Part shown: piece after piece, positions 23,505 through 34,355 of the stretch
Position numbering within the stretch: position 1 is the stretch's first letter
Layout: each line of letters begins with the position of its first letter
Notes under the pieces: model-generated
The model's input: the letters and a program-made list of their open reading frames with translations, nothing else
Database searches by the model: none
What the model was told of the DNA's origin: nothing
Translations under genes and position numbers: made by a program
NCBI GenBank assembly: GCA_024500155.1
Contig: CM044868.1
Span: 37,549,665 to 37,613,664 of the forward strand
Length of the DNA: 64,000 bases
Reading direction: 5' to 3'
Origin: Chenopodium formosanum
Lineage: Eukaryota; Streptophyta; Magnoliopsida; Caryophyllales; Amaranthaceae

Positions 23505-23998
23505 CGTTTTGGGTGTTTTTGTCCCTCGGGAGAGTTACGTCACGAAGTCTGGTCCGGCCGAGTAGTACCTGCAAAACAACGGAGACTCCGGGTGGTAGGA
23601 GCTCCGCCTCCGAAGGTCAAGTTAGTAACTTGAAAGGGAATAAAGAGTACGGAAATTTAGGTGGGGATCTGCTTGGATTCCAAGCTCAGGTGTTTCTCTG
23701 ATGTGAGAGAATGTAGGTGTAATAAATGATTGAATGTGTCCCCAAAATGGGGAAATATCTCCCTATTTATAGGGTCATTGGAGAACGCGCCCTTATCTAG
23801 GTCACGTGACCTAAATTTCAGTGGGTTGCGCCATTTTACGGCGCTTCTTGGGATTTTGGCCCTCGAAGGCCGCCATTTCAGAGATGTATCTAAGGGGGCC
23901 ACGTGTCAAGAGGATATTAAGCCACGTGGGTCATCCTAAACTCGACATGTGGCCTCCTCTCATTGGTCCACGTGTCTAGGGTATTTTTACCCTAAACA
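23505..23998 (-). repeat. 5' LTR of the nested 11-kb element
   Basis: This 494-bp partner of 12741-13233 has TATAAATA at 23771-23764 and three intact G-boxes. The terminal TG has mutated to CG (23505-23506 on the plus strand). It is followed by tttga, matching the tttgc target copy on the other side at four of five bases. Confidence 0.93.
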
Positions 23999-24003
23999 TT
24001 TGA

Positions 24004-25745
24004 CATGACCCCCATTCCAACATGATTGTAAATGCTATTCTGAAGAAACAAGGACATTTTCCTAGGATGACCCTAGGAAAGAAGAAGGGAATAGCAAAAT
24101 CACTGGAGTCACCTGGCCTCCCTAAGTTAGACACTTTCGGACTTGGTTTTGAACCGACTTGAAAAGATCTCAAGCAAGCCCAGGAAAGATCAAAGGCACG
24201 TAGAGACGCTCGCACTCAAAAGAAAGCAATCTCAATGGATCAGTACCCTCTTACACTTAATGGTCAATTTATAAAAGAAGGAGAAGACTATCCATGTCAT
24301 GAATTTCCCGAGCCATTTGTTGTAAACGGCATGAGGCAACCGGGATTTGAGATTTTCTTGGATTGTTACTTCATAGATGAAATCCCAACTCCTGTCCATA
24401 AGGAGAAAGCACCCCCATGCTTTGACTTTAACGTCATGGGATTACTATTTGGGCGAGAAAAGAATGAGCCAACTTACATAGAAGATAACTCCTCGCTCAT
24501 TCAAACAGTCTTACAAAGCAAAAGCTTCGATCCCTCGAAGCTAATCACTCTAGCTGAAGGATCACTACAAGGGTGGCGCAAGACTATCAAGGTGACTACT
24601 CCAAGTGGAAGAAAAATATACATCACGATAGGGCAAGGACCAATGTTTGAAGAGTCGTCTGAGTCAGAGTCTGAGTCGGAGTCTCTCCCTATAGAGTCTT
24701 CTAGGTCTTCAGTAGTAGCACCTTCCCCTCCTATTTCTTCTCCTATAATAGTTAGTGATCAAGTCCCTGAGGACATATCACTCTTTGATGTAATGATCTC
24801 AGAGTATAATAATATTTCTCCTTCCCCTTATTTCTTGTGTTCTTCTCTAACCCAAGATGACGAGCATTGCTTAACTAACCATGAAAAAAAGAAAGAAATT
24901 ATTAAAGCAATGGAAACACTCGAAAAGAAAACACCGGTAATCGAAGAAACTGAGACGGTTGATATCTCAAATGATTCAACCAATAAAAGAGAAGTTAAAA
25001 TCGGACTAACACTTAATGAACAAGAAAGAATCGATTTAATTAACTTACTTAAAGAATTTATCGATGTATTTGCTTGGTCATACGAAGATATGCCAGGCAT
25101 TAATAGAGAAATAGCTCAACACAAACCTGTAAAACAAAAGTTACGTCGAATGAAACCCGACGTAGCTCTTAAAATAAAAGAAGAAGTCCAAAAACAAATA
25201 ACTGCAGGTTTCATTAAGGTATCCAAATACCCCGAATGGGTCGCCAACGTCGTCCCAGTACCGATAAAAGATGGAAGGGTAAGAATGTGTGTCGACTATC
25301 GAGATCTAAATAAGGCAAGTCAAAAGGATGACTTACCTTTACCACACATCGATATTTTGGTAGATAACACGGCAAATCACGCGCTTCTCTCATTCATGGA
25401 TGGGTACGCAGGTTACAACCAGATTCTCGTGGCAGAAGAAGACATGGAGAAAACAACTTTTATAACACCATGGGGCACTTACTGCTACACGGTAATGCCA
25501 TTCGGGTTGAAAAACACGGGTGCTACTTACCAACGCGCAGCAACTGCCTTACTCCATGACATGATGCATAAAGAAGTCGAAGTATATGTCGACGACATGT
25601 TCGTAAAATCAAAAGACCGTCCAGGCCATCAAGTTTAAGAAAATTTTTCAAAAGGCTAAGAAAATATAATATGAGGTTGAACCCATCTAAGTGTGCTTTT
25701 GGAGTCACCTCAGGCAAGCTTTTGGGTTATGTCATAAGATCTAGA
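24004..25745 (+). pseudogene. RT: Reverse transcriptase of the outer element, first part
   Basis: The polyprotein resumes after the nested element. A linker (24013-24235, one stop) leads into a 467-codon open stretch, 24235-25638. RT motifs in order are RMCVDYRDLNKA (near 25285), FMDGYAGYNQI (near 25395), VMPFGLKN (near 25495) and catalytic YVDD (25585-25596). A small deletion near 25632 shifts the frame, and SKCAFGVTSGKLLGYVIRSR reads in another frame up to the solo LTR at 25746. The next codons follow at 28502 without loss. Confidence 0.92.
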
Positions 25746-28501
25746 TGTAATACCCCGTATTTTTATGTATTTTTATAAAGTATTTAAGTATTAATAAAAT
25801 GTATTGTCAAGGGCTTAATTAAATATTTTAAAGGGTTAAAGTATTTTAAATATAAAGTTTTATAAAAGTAAAATAAGTTTTGGGCCAAACGTTTATTAAT
25901 TATTGGGCAATGTAAATTATTCCTACATACTCTTATTGGAATAACCCATTCCAAAACCCATAACTTAAGCCCTATCCCATAACTCAAGCCCACATTTTTA
26001 TAAGCCCAAACTTAACCCTACACTTTTTACTCTATAAATACCCCATGAATCCCCAAAAATTTCCCACACCAAAAGGTTAGTCTTATTTCTTCTCTCCTTT
26101 GTTTTATTAATTTGTGTAATTATAATTATTGATTTATGGGTTTTGATTTTATTGTTTGAAATTAATTTAACTAGTATCAAATTGTATTTTGATGATTGAA
26201 CTTTATAATTTTCAGATTTTGTAAATTTTATAACCTAGGGTTTTTAATTATTGAAAATCATGATTTTAGGGTTTTTATGAATAATTGATTTAGGGCTTTT
26301 ATAGTAATGATGTTTTGAAATTTTGGTGATTATAACTACTTATTAGTTTAACTTAATTCCATATTTATTTTGAACACGCAAATTCATGTTTTAATAATTA
26401 GATTTCCGTTCGTTAATATTAATCTCGTTTTAATCCCGATCAGGTTCTAAACTCCTCCGATTTTGATAAAAAAAAAAGTAGTGTTTTTCGAGTGGAGACA
26501 ACGTTTTAAGAAAGAATCACTACCTTTGGTAATGCGCGCTACCCTCTCGTGGCCAAATTCAGCCTCTAAATACGATTTTCGAGCAGTTTTTGATTTTTAA
26601 CAAAGTTTTTTTTATGCTTTAAATTTTATCTTTGAGTTTAAAAGGGGTAAGAGATAATTTAATGTTTCTATGGATAATTTAAGTATAAAGATGTATTTTG
26701 ATGAAGTTTTAAAGGATTTTTTATTAGTTTAAAATGTTGGAATTTTATTTAAAGTAGTATAATTGTGATTTTTAATAAAAGGGTGTGATTATCCATTAAA
26801 AAGGAGTTTAATTATGGGTTTTTAAATAACTTTCAGATTATTATAAGTTATTTAAAGTGAGTTTAAGTTGCTGGAAATTGTGTATACAAGGGTAATTAAT
26901 ATAGTATTATTGTCTCTTTATGTAGGAGACTTGGTTCGAGAATTGTTGTAGAGTACTCGATTATTTTAAGAGCTTATTTAAGGTACGTTCACGTACTTAG
27001 CATAGTTATGTTGATGAAGTAGCATGCTAAATGTGTTTGATTAATTTAAAATAGTATCATGCTAGGTTTGGAATGGAAATTTGTGATTTGGATGTTATTA
27101 GTGATTGAATTGAGAAGCATGATTTACTTGTGATGAGTTATTGAATGGAAATTTATAGTTTGGAATATTATTTATGAACCAGATGTTTATTTATGACTTG
27201 ATAGGGAGCATGTTTAATCAAACTAATTGTTTAATTATGTTTGGAATATTGAAAAGGAATTTTATTATGGTTCATATAATTTTTTATTGATGATTTAAGC
27301 AGGAGGAAGGAGCTATATAAGTGTCTATGTACACGAGGAATAAATTGTATTTTTGTGCCTTTGTGCACTTAAGGTGTTTTTAACACCGAGGGATAGGATT
27401 TTTGGCGCATTATGCATTTAAGGTGTCTTTGACACTGAGGTAGAATTAAAAAGGGTTCAACAATAAATAATATGTGGTCACTAATTATTCAAGAATTAAA
27501 TTGGTATGTTTGTTTGATTGTATAATTATTGTTGATTGACTTATTATGCTTTGAGAGTCATCACCAAGTCTAATAATATGTAAATAACGTAAATGAAAGA
27601 GATTACGCACCAAAACTCTTGGAACGTATATACCTTGAGTATGAACATATGGGGGGAGTTATGTAACTTTATATTTGATCATAACTTCTAACGGAGTACA
27701 GGACGCTGTATATTCCTTTTTATTATTATTATGCACTGGAATTCCGCCACCTATGTGTGGCACAGGTTTGTTGCTTGCACGGTTAGCTCCCGTGCCAGTT
27801 AACCTCAAATTTATTTGGGGGAGGTTAATAGGTGGAAACCCGTTCGATGCGTAATCAATGCAAAATGAATTAATTAGTGTCTAGTCATTGTGTCTCGTTG
27901 ATTGGTGTGTGTGCTTGTGAACAGGTGCAATGAGGTAAGTTTGTGTTGATAGGTGAAAGCATGTTAGTGTGTTTAATTACGCTTATGTACTCAACTTTGC
28001 TGATTGTGTGTGTTTGTGTGCTTTGGCCATGTCTTTATCTTGGCCCTATGATGACCCATTTTTAATGGAGAGTAGTGGAGACAATAAGATTTTCAGGTAT
28101 TGAGGCATATTCATGATGGGGCACGAGTGAAGAGCGAATCATGCTAGTTTATATTAGTTACAATGTGTTTCTGCTTTAATTATTTATGCTAATATTTATA
28201 TGTGGAACTAATATCAAGTTTGGATTTGGTTTGGTTTTTAATAAGGGCCTTTAATGGTTCCAAGTTGTAGGTTGATTTTCATTTTACTTCGCTCATTTTG
28301 GTTTTAACTTTACTTTTGTTTGGTTAGCTTTTCAAGTTGGTTTGTTTTGGAAAGGTTTTTAAAATTAGTCTTCCGCTGTGTATCTTTGATATTTGCCTTA
28401 ACCGTTTTCACGGTGGCGGTAATGTCTTAGATATTCCTATTTAAAGTTTTATACAGGGCAAAACAGGTATTTTAAAATAAAGGAATTTCTAGGGTGTTAC
28501 A
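25746..28501 (+). mobile_element. Solo LTR (about 2.76 kb) inserted in pol
   Basis: It begins TGTAATACCC and ends GGGTGTTACA, so it has inverted termini. It contains a plus-strand TATAAATA (26033-26040) but no coding domain, PBS or second copy. The flanks are ctaga on the left and taga on the right, a near or 4-5 base target duplication. Removing it with one target copy restores the pol frame exactly (R-S-R then G-I-E-I-D). The termini resemble those of Tekay/Del chromovirus LTRs as I recall them; family is uncertain. A short direct repeat containing AAGGTGT lies near 27370-27445. Confidence 0.85.
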
Positions 28502-29770
28502 TAGAGGAATAGAGATAGACCCAACCAAGATCAAAGCAATCATGTCGATGCCACCGCCCAAAACCGAGAAACAGATTCGAGGATTTATTGGGCGGTTGAA
28601 ATACATAAGTAGGTTCATATCAAAATTGACGCCAATATGTGAACCAATCTTCAAAAAGCTTAAGAAGAATGTACCAGTAATATGGGATGACGAGTGTCAA
28701 AAAGTCTTTGAAAAGATCAAAGCCTATCTCGCAAATCATCCCGTATTAGCACCAGCACTTCCCGGAATACCTCTTAGGTTATATTTGACGGTTCCCAAAG
28801 AGACAATGGGAGCTATGCTTGCACAAGAAGTAGAAGGCAAAGAAAACGCAATCTACTATCTGAGCAAGAAGATGCTCGAATACGAAACACGCTATACACC
28901 ACTTGAGAAGTTGTGCCTCGCCTTGGTGTGGGCCACAACCAAGTTAAGACATTACATGCTAGTGCATACTGTCTTCGTAGTCTCCCGATTAGATCCACTC
29001 AAGTATCTATTCGAGAAATCTACACTCAATGGATGCATATCAAGATGGATAGTCAATTTAGCCCAGTTTGATGTAAGGTTTATGCCGCAAAAAGTTATCA
29101 AAGGATCTGTGGTATCAGACTTTCTAGCAGACTTTCCAATAGAAGACTCGACGCTAATACAAGACAATGAATTTCCGGATGAAGACTTCATGGTTACTGA
29201 AGATGATACTTGGACCTTGTACTTCGACGGAGCCTCAAACCAAAAGGGATGTGGCGTTGGAGTATTACTAGTATCACCTAAAGAAGAGCATATTCCAATC
29301 TCCATCAAGCTTGATTTCGACGTTACCAACAATGCTGCTGAATATAAAGCATGCGTGGTAGGCCTGAAACAGCTTTGGCATTGAGAGTAAAAAAGTTAAG
29401 GATATTCGGAGACTCTTCTTTGATTATCAATCAAATATCTAAAAGGTGGAAAGTAAGGAGCGAAAGTCTAGCCCCTTACCAAACCTATCTGGAAACTCTT
29501 ACCGATCAGTTAGAGAAGGTAGAATACACATATCTACCTAGGGAAGAAAATCAATTTGCTGATGCCTTGGCAAGACTAGCCTCAATGGTTAGGATTCCCA
29601 CGGAAATCAAACAAATGCCTCTAACTATAGAGAAAAGGCACAAACCAGCATACATCCAGGCTATAGAAGACGACGAAGTAGTCCAAGACGAAGAAGAAGA
29701 AAAAAGAAGAACCGTGGTATACGGATATACGCAATTATGTCACCAAAGGAGAATACCCTCCCCATGCTGA
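28502..29770 (+). pseudogene. RT thumb, RNase H and archaeal-type RNase H of the outer element
   Basis: The frame continues from the RT: IKAIMSMPPPKTEKQIRGF (near 28530-28585) is the RT-RNase H linker. The gypsy RNase H follows (YYLSKKMLEYETRYTPLEK near 28855-28910). The second RNase H begins WTLYFDGASNQKGCGVGVLL (near 29210-29270), with NNAAEYKAC (near 29330), GDSSLII (near 29410) and ENQFADALARLAS (near 29550-29585). A one-base shift near 29365 separates the two open pieces. Dual RNase H is a known Tat-lineage trait. Confidence 0.92.
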
Positions 29771-30960
29771 CAAAAGAGCAAAACGAGCATTAAGACTTTT
29801 GGCTTCCCAATATGTACTCATAGACAACGAGCTACATAAAAGGGTACCTAAGGGTCGAGCTCTCTTATGTGTAGGAAAAAAGGACGCACAAAGAGCAATG
29901 AGAATAGTCCACGAAGGAATCTGTGGCACGCACATAAATGGAAAAATGTTAGTCCAAAAATAAAATGCGAGAAGGATATTATTGGACTACAATGAATATG
30001 GATTTCCATCAATATGTAAAAAGATGCCCTAAGTGCCAAATCTATGCCAATTTACAACATGTTCCTCCATCCTTGCTCTACACCTACACATCGCCATGGC
30101 CATTCTCTACATGGGGAATTGACATCATCGGCAAAATCACTCCCCCAGGAACAGGAGGCCACGAATATATACTAGTAGCAATTGATTACTTCACAAAGTG
30201 GGTCGAAGCGCAATCATACGCTAAACTCACTGCAAAACATGTAGCACTCTTTATCGAGAGAAATATTATTTGTCGATACGGAGTCCCACATGAAATGATA
30301 AGTGACAATGGAACTCACTTTCAAGCCGAATGTGAAGAATTGTTACAAAAAATATAGCATTCAACATCATCATTCTTCCCCTTACAGGCCTCAAGCAAAT
30401 GGAGCAGTCGAGGCAGCCAATAAAAATCTAAAGACTATCATCGAAAAAATGACGGAAAATTATAAGGATTAGCCTCACAAACTTCACTTCGCATTGTGGG
30501 GTTACCGCACGTCAATTCGCACATCAACAGGAAATACCCCATTTTCTTTGGTTTATGGAATGGATGCCGTACAACCTGTCGAACTAGAGATTCCATCTCT
30601 ACGCATCGCATTAGAGAGCAAACTCGATGAAGTTGAATGGACTAGGGCAAGATATGAAGAATTGATTCTACTCGATGAAAAGCGACTAGAAGCTCTGCCT
30701 CACACTCAGTGTTATCAAACTCGTATGGCTAGACATTTTAATAAGAAGGTCAAGACAAGAAACATCAAAGTAGGAGACTTGGTGTGAAAAGCATTAAGGA
30801 AAAATGTTTTAGAACCAAGGGGAAATTTAGACCTAATTGGTCTGGACCTTACATTGTCAAAACAATCCTATCAGGTGGTGCAGGAAAACTAACTGATATG
30901 GATGGCAATAAGTTCTCGAACATGACAAATCTTGACCAACTTAAGAAATACTACCCATAA
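29771..30960 (+). pseudogene. int: Integrase of the outer element
   Basis: The zinc-binding part has HEGICGTHINGK (near 29910-29945) and CPKCQ (near 30026-30042), with a frameshift near 29962. The catalytic triad is D at 30121-30123 (GIDIIG), D at 30304-30306 (SDNGTHF) and E at 30410-30412 (AVEAANK). A one-base insertion near 30352 shifts the frame between D2 and E. Stops also lie near 30470 and 30785. The C-terminus ends LKKYYP with TAA at 30958-30960, the end of pol. Confidence 0.93.
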
Positions 30961-31483
30961 TTACTTGAGTAGGATACTCAAGAGAGCTACGTTTGGCCTG
31001 ATTCCTTAAGAAAGGATACGTAGGCAATCCTTTACGGGTGCGGCCACTTTATTTTCCAAAAATCTCGCATCCCACAATTAATTAAAAATTCGACAGAAGA
31101 TCAGCGAAATATCGGCGTCACGGAAAACGTTCCAGCGCCAGCAGTTAAGCATTAGCGCCAGCCGAGGACCGTTAGCGCCCGACGACGACACCGTTGCCTG
31201 ACGCCAGACCGCCGTGGCCGGCGCCAGTTGCAGATATGTGGCGCCAATTCACAGTTTAAATTCTGGGAATATTTTGGTGTTTTTCGGAAAATTTTCGACT
31301 TCCGTACTCGAAGAATTTCTGGAAAATTAATTTTTTTTTTGTTTTCATTGCTTTAATAAATAAATTTGAAGTAAATTATTAATTAAAAGCTGAAATTTCA
31401 TTCATAAAATAAAATTACATTATTGATGGAATTTTAATAAAGCTGAAAAAAAATTAACTTTAAATAAAAAATATAAACTAAGT
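30961..31483 (+). other. Post-pol spacer with conserved block and GGCGC cluster
   Basis: Positions about 30985-31050 hold a block (GAGCTACGT, GGCCTGATT, GGATACGTAGGCAA, GGTGCGGCC) that recurs in the gag-only element on the opposite strand at 36310-36240. A GGCGC word cluster follows at 31134-31245. No coding sequence is seen. On the minus strand this lies downstream of the antisense gene that ends at 31484. Confidence 0.7.
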
Positions 31484-32301
31484 CTAATAATTGGAAATTA
31501 AGCAATGCTCATAATCTTCCTTTTCATTCCTAGCCCTTTTCCAATTTTTGTCTGCCTCCTCCTCCTCATCCGTAACCTTAACTAGTAGGCATCCTTTAGA
31601 GGACCTACATTCAATCTTAGAGTAGATAGTCTCCCCTTCAGCTAGGACTCCATGCTTCCTCTCTACCCAAGCTTTTTTCTCTATGGTGTCAGCTTTCCTT
31701 TTTCCCTTATCTTTTGTAGTACTTTTCTTCCCAGGCATTGCATGTGTCTTGAATTCAATTCTTCAACCTAAACGTTCCCTAACAGGAACCACCTTGTCAC
31801 CTTGACGACTCTTCACATCAGTTTTACCCTGATTTTTCTTCGAGTCCTTTGAAGGTTTCTTCAGCAGCCACTTCTTCACATCATTGGGCAAGGAAGGAGG
31901 AAACTTTTGGGTAATTACTTCCCATAAAGGTCTAGCACTCCAATAAGCATCAAATCTGTCTACTTCCTGGGAGACAGGGAACTCGTGAGAGGACGAAGAT
32001 CTCCGAAAGGAATATTATGAAGTAAGCCGTATTGTCTTTTTACCCTGCAGGGATAGTAATAAGTCATACGGGACAAACTTGGAAGACGGAAGAAAGGTTG
32101 CTTGTTGACACCAACCATCCTTTCTATTTTCCACCACGAGACTACCCACTTGATAGCAAAATTGCGAGATTCGAAGACCCTTTTCCATTCGTGGCGTCCC
32201 ATTTTAGAGAAGAGTTTCTTCCTCCTCACGAAACAGTTCGGAGTGTACTTCTCAATGTTGTCCGGAGGGCTAATTAATTCTAGCCTTTCCATTAGCCACA
32301 T

Positions 32302-32390
32302 CTGTAAAAAAATTGCAATGCAAATAAATTATTATTACTATACAAAAATATATTTTTTGATTTCTGTAATTAAAAATATTATTTTTCTAC
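32302..32390 (-). other. Intron of antisense gene 1
   Basis: On the minus strand: CAG|GTAGAAAAAT donor at 32390 and TTTTTTTACAG|ATGTGG acceptor ending at 32302, 89 bases. It is phase 0: the upstream exon frame ends exactly on a codon and the downstream open frame begins at 32301. Reading through it would stop within three codons. Confidence 0.8.
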
Positions 32391-32627
32391 CTGTAATAAA
32401 ATTAGAGAACCTCGAAAAGGTGCATTTGGGTTCCTTTTCAATTCATCAAGACTAATCATAGTCTCTCCAACTATCAATGACATTGGATTTCTCCCTGATT
32501 CAATTTGTTCTAGTACGGTGGTTATAATTGATTGACCCTCATTATTTTTACCACTAGTAAGAAAAAATTGATTAAGCATACAAAATAAGAAAGCCCTTCT
32601 TCTATATATATGAAAAGATTCGGAGTA

Positions 32628-32632
32628 AGGTT
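32628..32632. repeat. Target-site duplication AGGTT of the 9.4-kb element
   Basis: aggtt at 32628-32632 and at 42027-42031, identical. It falls inside a Lys-Pro codon pair of antisense gene 1. Confidence 0.95.
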
Positions 32633-34339
32633 TGTAGACGTCGTTTGAAGTGCGCCTACGTTAGAAAGCATGTTGTGAATATGCTTGGCACTCATAGGAA
32701 GTGGGAATTGACATTACGATTAGGGACAAATAAAGTAGGGAGCCGCCAACAAGTTTTTAAGCAACTTGTAAACCGTTCACGGATCATAATAAGGCAACCA
32801 CGATAAGGGACAACGATAGGCAACAATGATTGACCCGTGAAGGTTACACCCCATTCATAATCCATGAGATTATTAACTCCATATGGTTCGGAACCATGAA
32901 AGGAGGATCGAGGATGATGGTACGAAGTGAGTCATGGAGTCACATTCGCCCGTATTGGCCTCTACTCGATTCTTATATTGAAAAGCATTCATGTGATCTC
33001 AAAGGCATACAAACAAAATATTCAATTCGCTCCAAACTATTATTTAACTAAATTGGTTCAAAATTAATGCACACATAATTCTAAAAATTTGGTGATCACT
33101 TGATTAAACAACAAGATTAAAAAGGAACCTAAACCGGTTGTTCAAATTATCTTATAGTCTTGATTTTCAATTACATATTCCCTTTAAACATGCAATATGG
33201 TGATCAAAATAAATAATAGAATCAATATAAAAACCAATTTAATCATAATTCCAACAACATAAAAAAAATCGTTCGAAAAATAACAATAATAAAAAGAGCA
33301 TGATTCTTACTTTGAATCTGTTTGTTTGCAACTACAAAATAATAAACGAGTTAGTAACTTCAAGGAAATAATAAAACAACAATAATATTAAATTAAATTA
33401 AATAAGGTTGATTTTGGGGCCAAACCCTCAAACGATTCTACCTTTCACGCCTTGGTTTAAGGACAGAACCTCGAGTAAAATATGGACTCCTTTGAGTGCT
33501 TGAAGAAGGAATTTTGAAGTGAGAAGGGTAGGCTAGTGTTTAGGTTAAGAGCATAGAAGAGAGAAAATAAGAATAATAGAATTCTGGTTGCCCCGCTCAT
33601 CAGAAATGAGGGGGTATTTATAGGGAAATGTGCTGAGGGAGCACACAGAACCCTAAAATGATAAAAAAAAACCCTAAAAAATATCCCGTGACACGGTCAG
33701 ACTGTACCGTGACACGGTTAAACTGTACCGTCAGACGGTACAAGTTCCCGTGACACGGTCAGTTTTGGAGTGACGCGGGAAATTTTCAGAAAACGGAACG
33801 GAAAACGCGTTAAGGGTTTACGCGGAAAGGACACGGAACTCTCCGTGTCACGGCAGATCTCCCGTGTCACGGGAAGTCCCACCGTCAGACGGGAAGAGTT
33901 CCTGTGACACGGTCAAGCTTGACCGTGGCACGGTCAGTTCTAGTCCAATTTTCCGTCTAAATTCATTTTTAACCCTAATTTCTTTCGGCTTTTTAAGTGC
34001 CGATTGATAATTTCGGGCTTTTTTATGACTTTTATTATTCGGGTTAAAATAAGAAAATAATAAAATAAAAATAAATAAAATATTTGGGCCAAAAATAATA
34101 ATAAAATAATAAAATAAAAAGGTTTGGGCTTAAAATTAATTAACAAGTTTGGGCTAAAATTAAAACTATGCTTTTACCAAACACCAAGACTGATCCATGG
34201 ATCTTTCAAAAATATGGATTTAATAAAATACGACTTTTTAAGCACTCTCGGGATTAAATACTAAACCCGACCAATAGTGGCGGTGAAAGGTTATTTATCA
34301 TTGGGTTTGGTTTTGGGGAGACATTTTTAGGTGTCTACA
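32633..34339 (-). repeat. 3' LTR of the gag-only element
   Basis: This 1,707-bp LTR starts (minus strand) TGTAGACACC and ends ACGACGTCTACA. It holds TATAAATA at 33622-33615 with a cluster of CCGTG-N-CACGG and CCGTC-N-GACGG inverted repeats just upstream (33686-33935). Confidence 0.93.
33615..33935 (-). promoter_or_regulatory. LTR promoter of the gag-only element: CCGTG-N-CACGG array and TATA
   Basis: About nine 11-base inverted repeats (CCGTGACACGG, CCGTGTCACGG, CCGTCAGACGG and close variants) lie between 33686 and 33935. TATAAATA follows on the minus strand at 33622-33615, about 65 bases from the nearest repeat. The other LTR has the same at 41304-41311 and about 41372-41625. Confidence 0.65.
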
Positions 34340-34355
34340 GAAGCCCCCACTTTGA
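34340..34355 (-). other. Polypurine tract of the gag-only element
   Basis: The minus strand reads TCAAAGTGGGGGCTTC just before the 3' LTR. The outer element has the near-identical AAAGTAGGGGCTTC at 47716-47729. Confidence 0.85.

Larger units (their letters stand above)
12741..23998 (-). mobile_element. Nested Tat-lineage Ty3/gypsy element, 11.3 kb
   Basis: The LTR pair is 12741-13233 and 23505-23998. Flanking 5-mers are tttgc (12736-12740) and tttga (23999-24003), a target duplication with one change. On the minus strand gag, protease, RT, RNase H, archaeal-type RNase H and integrase run from about 23440 to 17714; a plus-strand antisense gene occupies 13655-16475. The two LTRs differ at roughly 5% of positions by my count, so this insertion is older than the 9.4-kb one. 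It sits between the protease and RT of the outer element. Frames are broken by stops and deletions. Confidence 0.93.

Noticed and set aside
25746..28501. Intron between protease and RT as known in some Ogre elements
   Set aside because: The insertion has LTR-type termini, its own TATA box and a target duplication, and it sits inside the RT domain and not before it.
32830..33051. Matching 73-codon frames in both LTRs of the gag-only element (also 40518-40739)
   Set aside because: They are the same LTR sequence twice; no domain, and no similar frame in related LTRs here.
33940..34146. Hydrophobic minus-strand frame present in both LTRs of the gag-only element (also 41621-41833)
   Set aside because: AT-rich LTR sequence giving Phe/Leu/Ile codons; no start context or homologue, and the LTR copies preserve it only because they are young.
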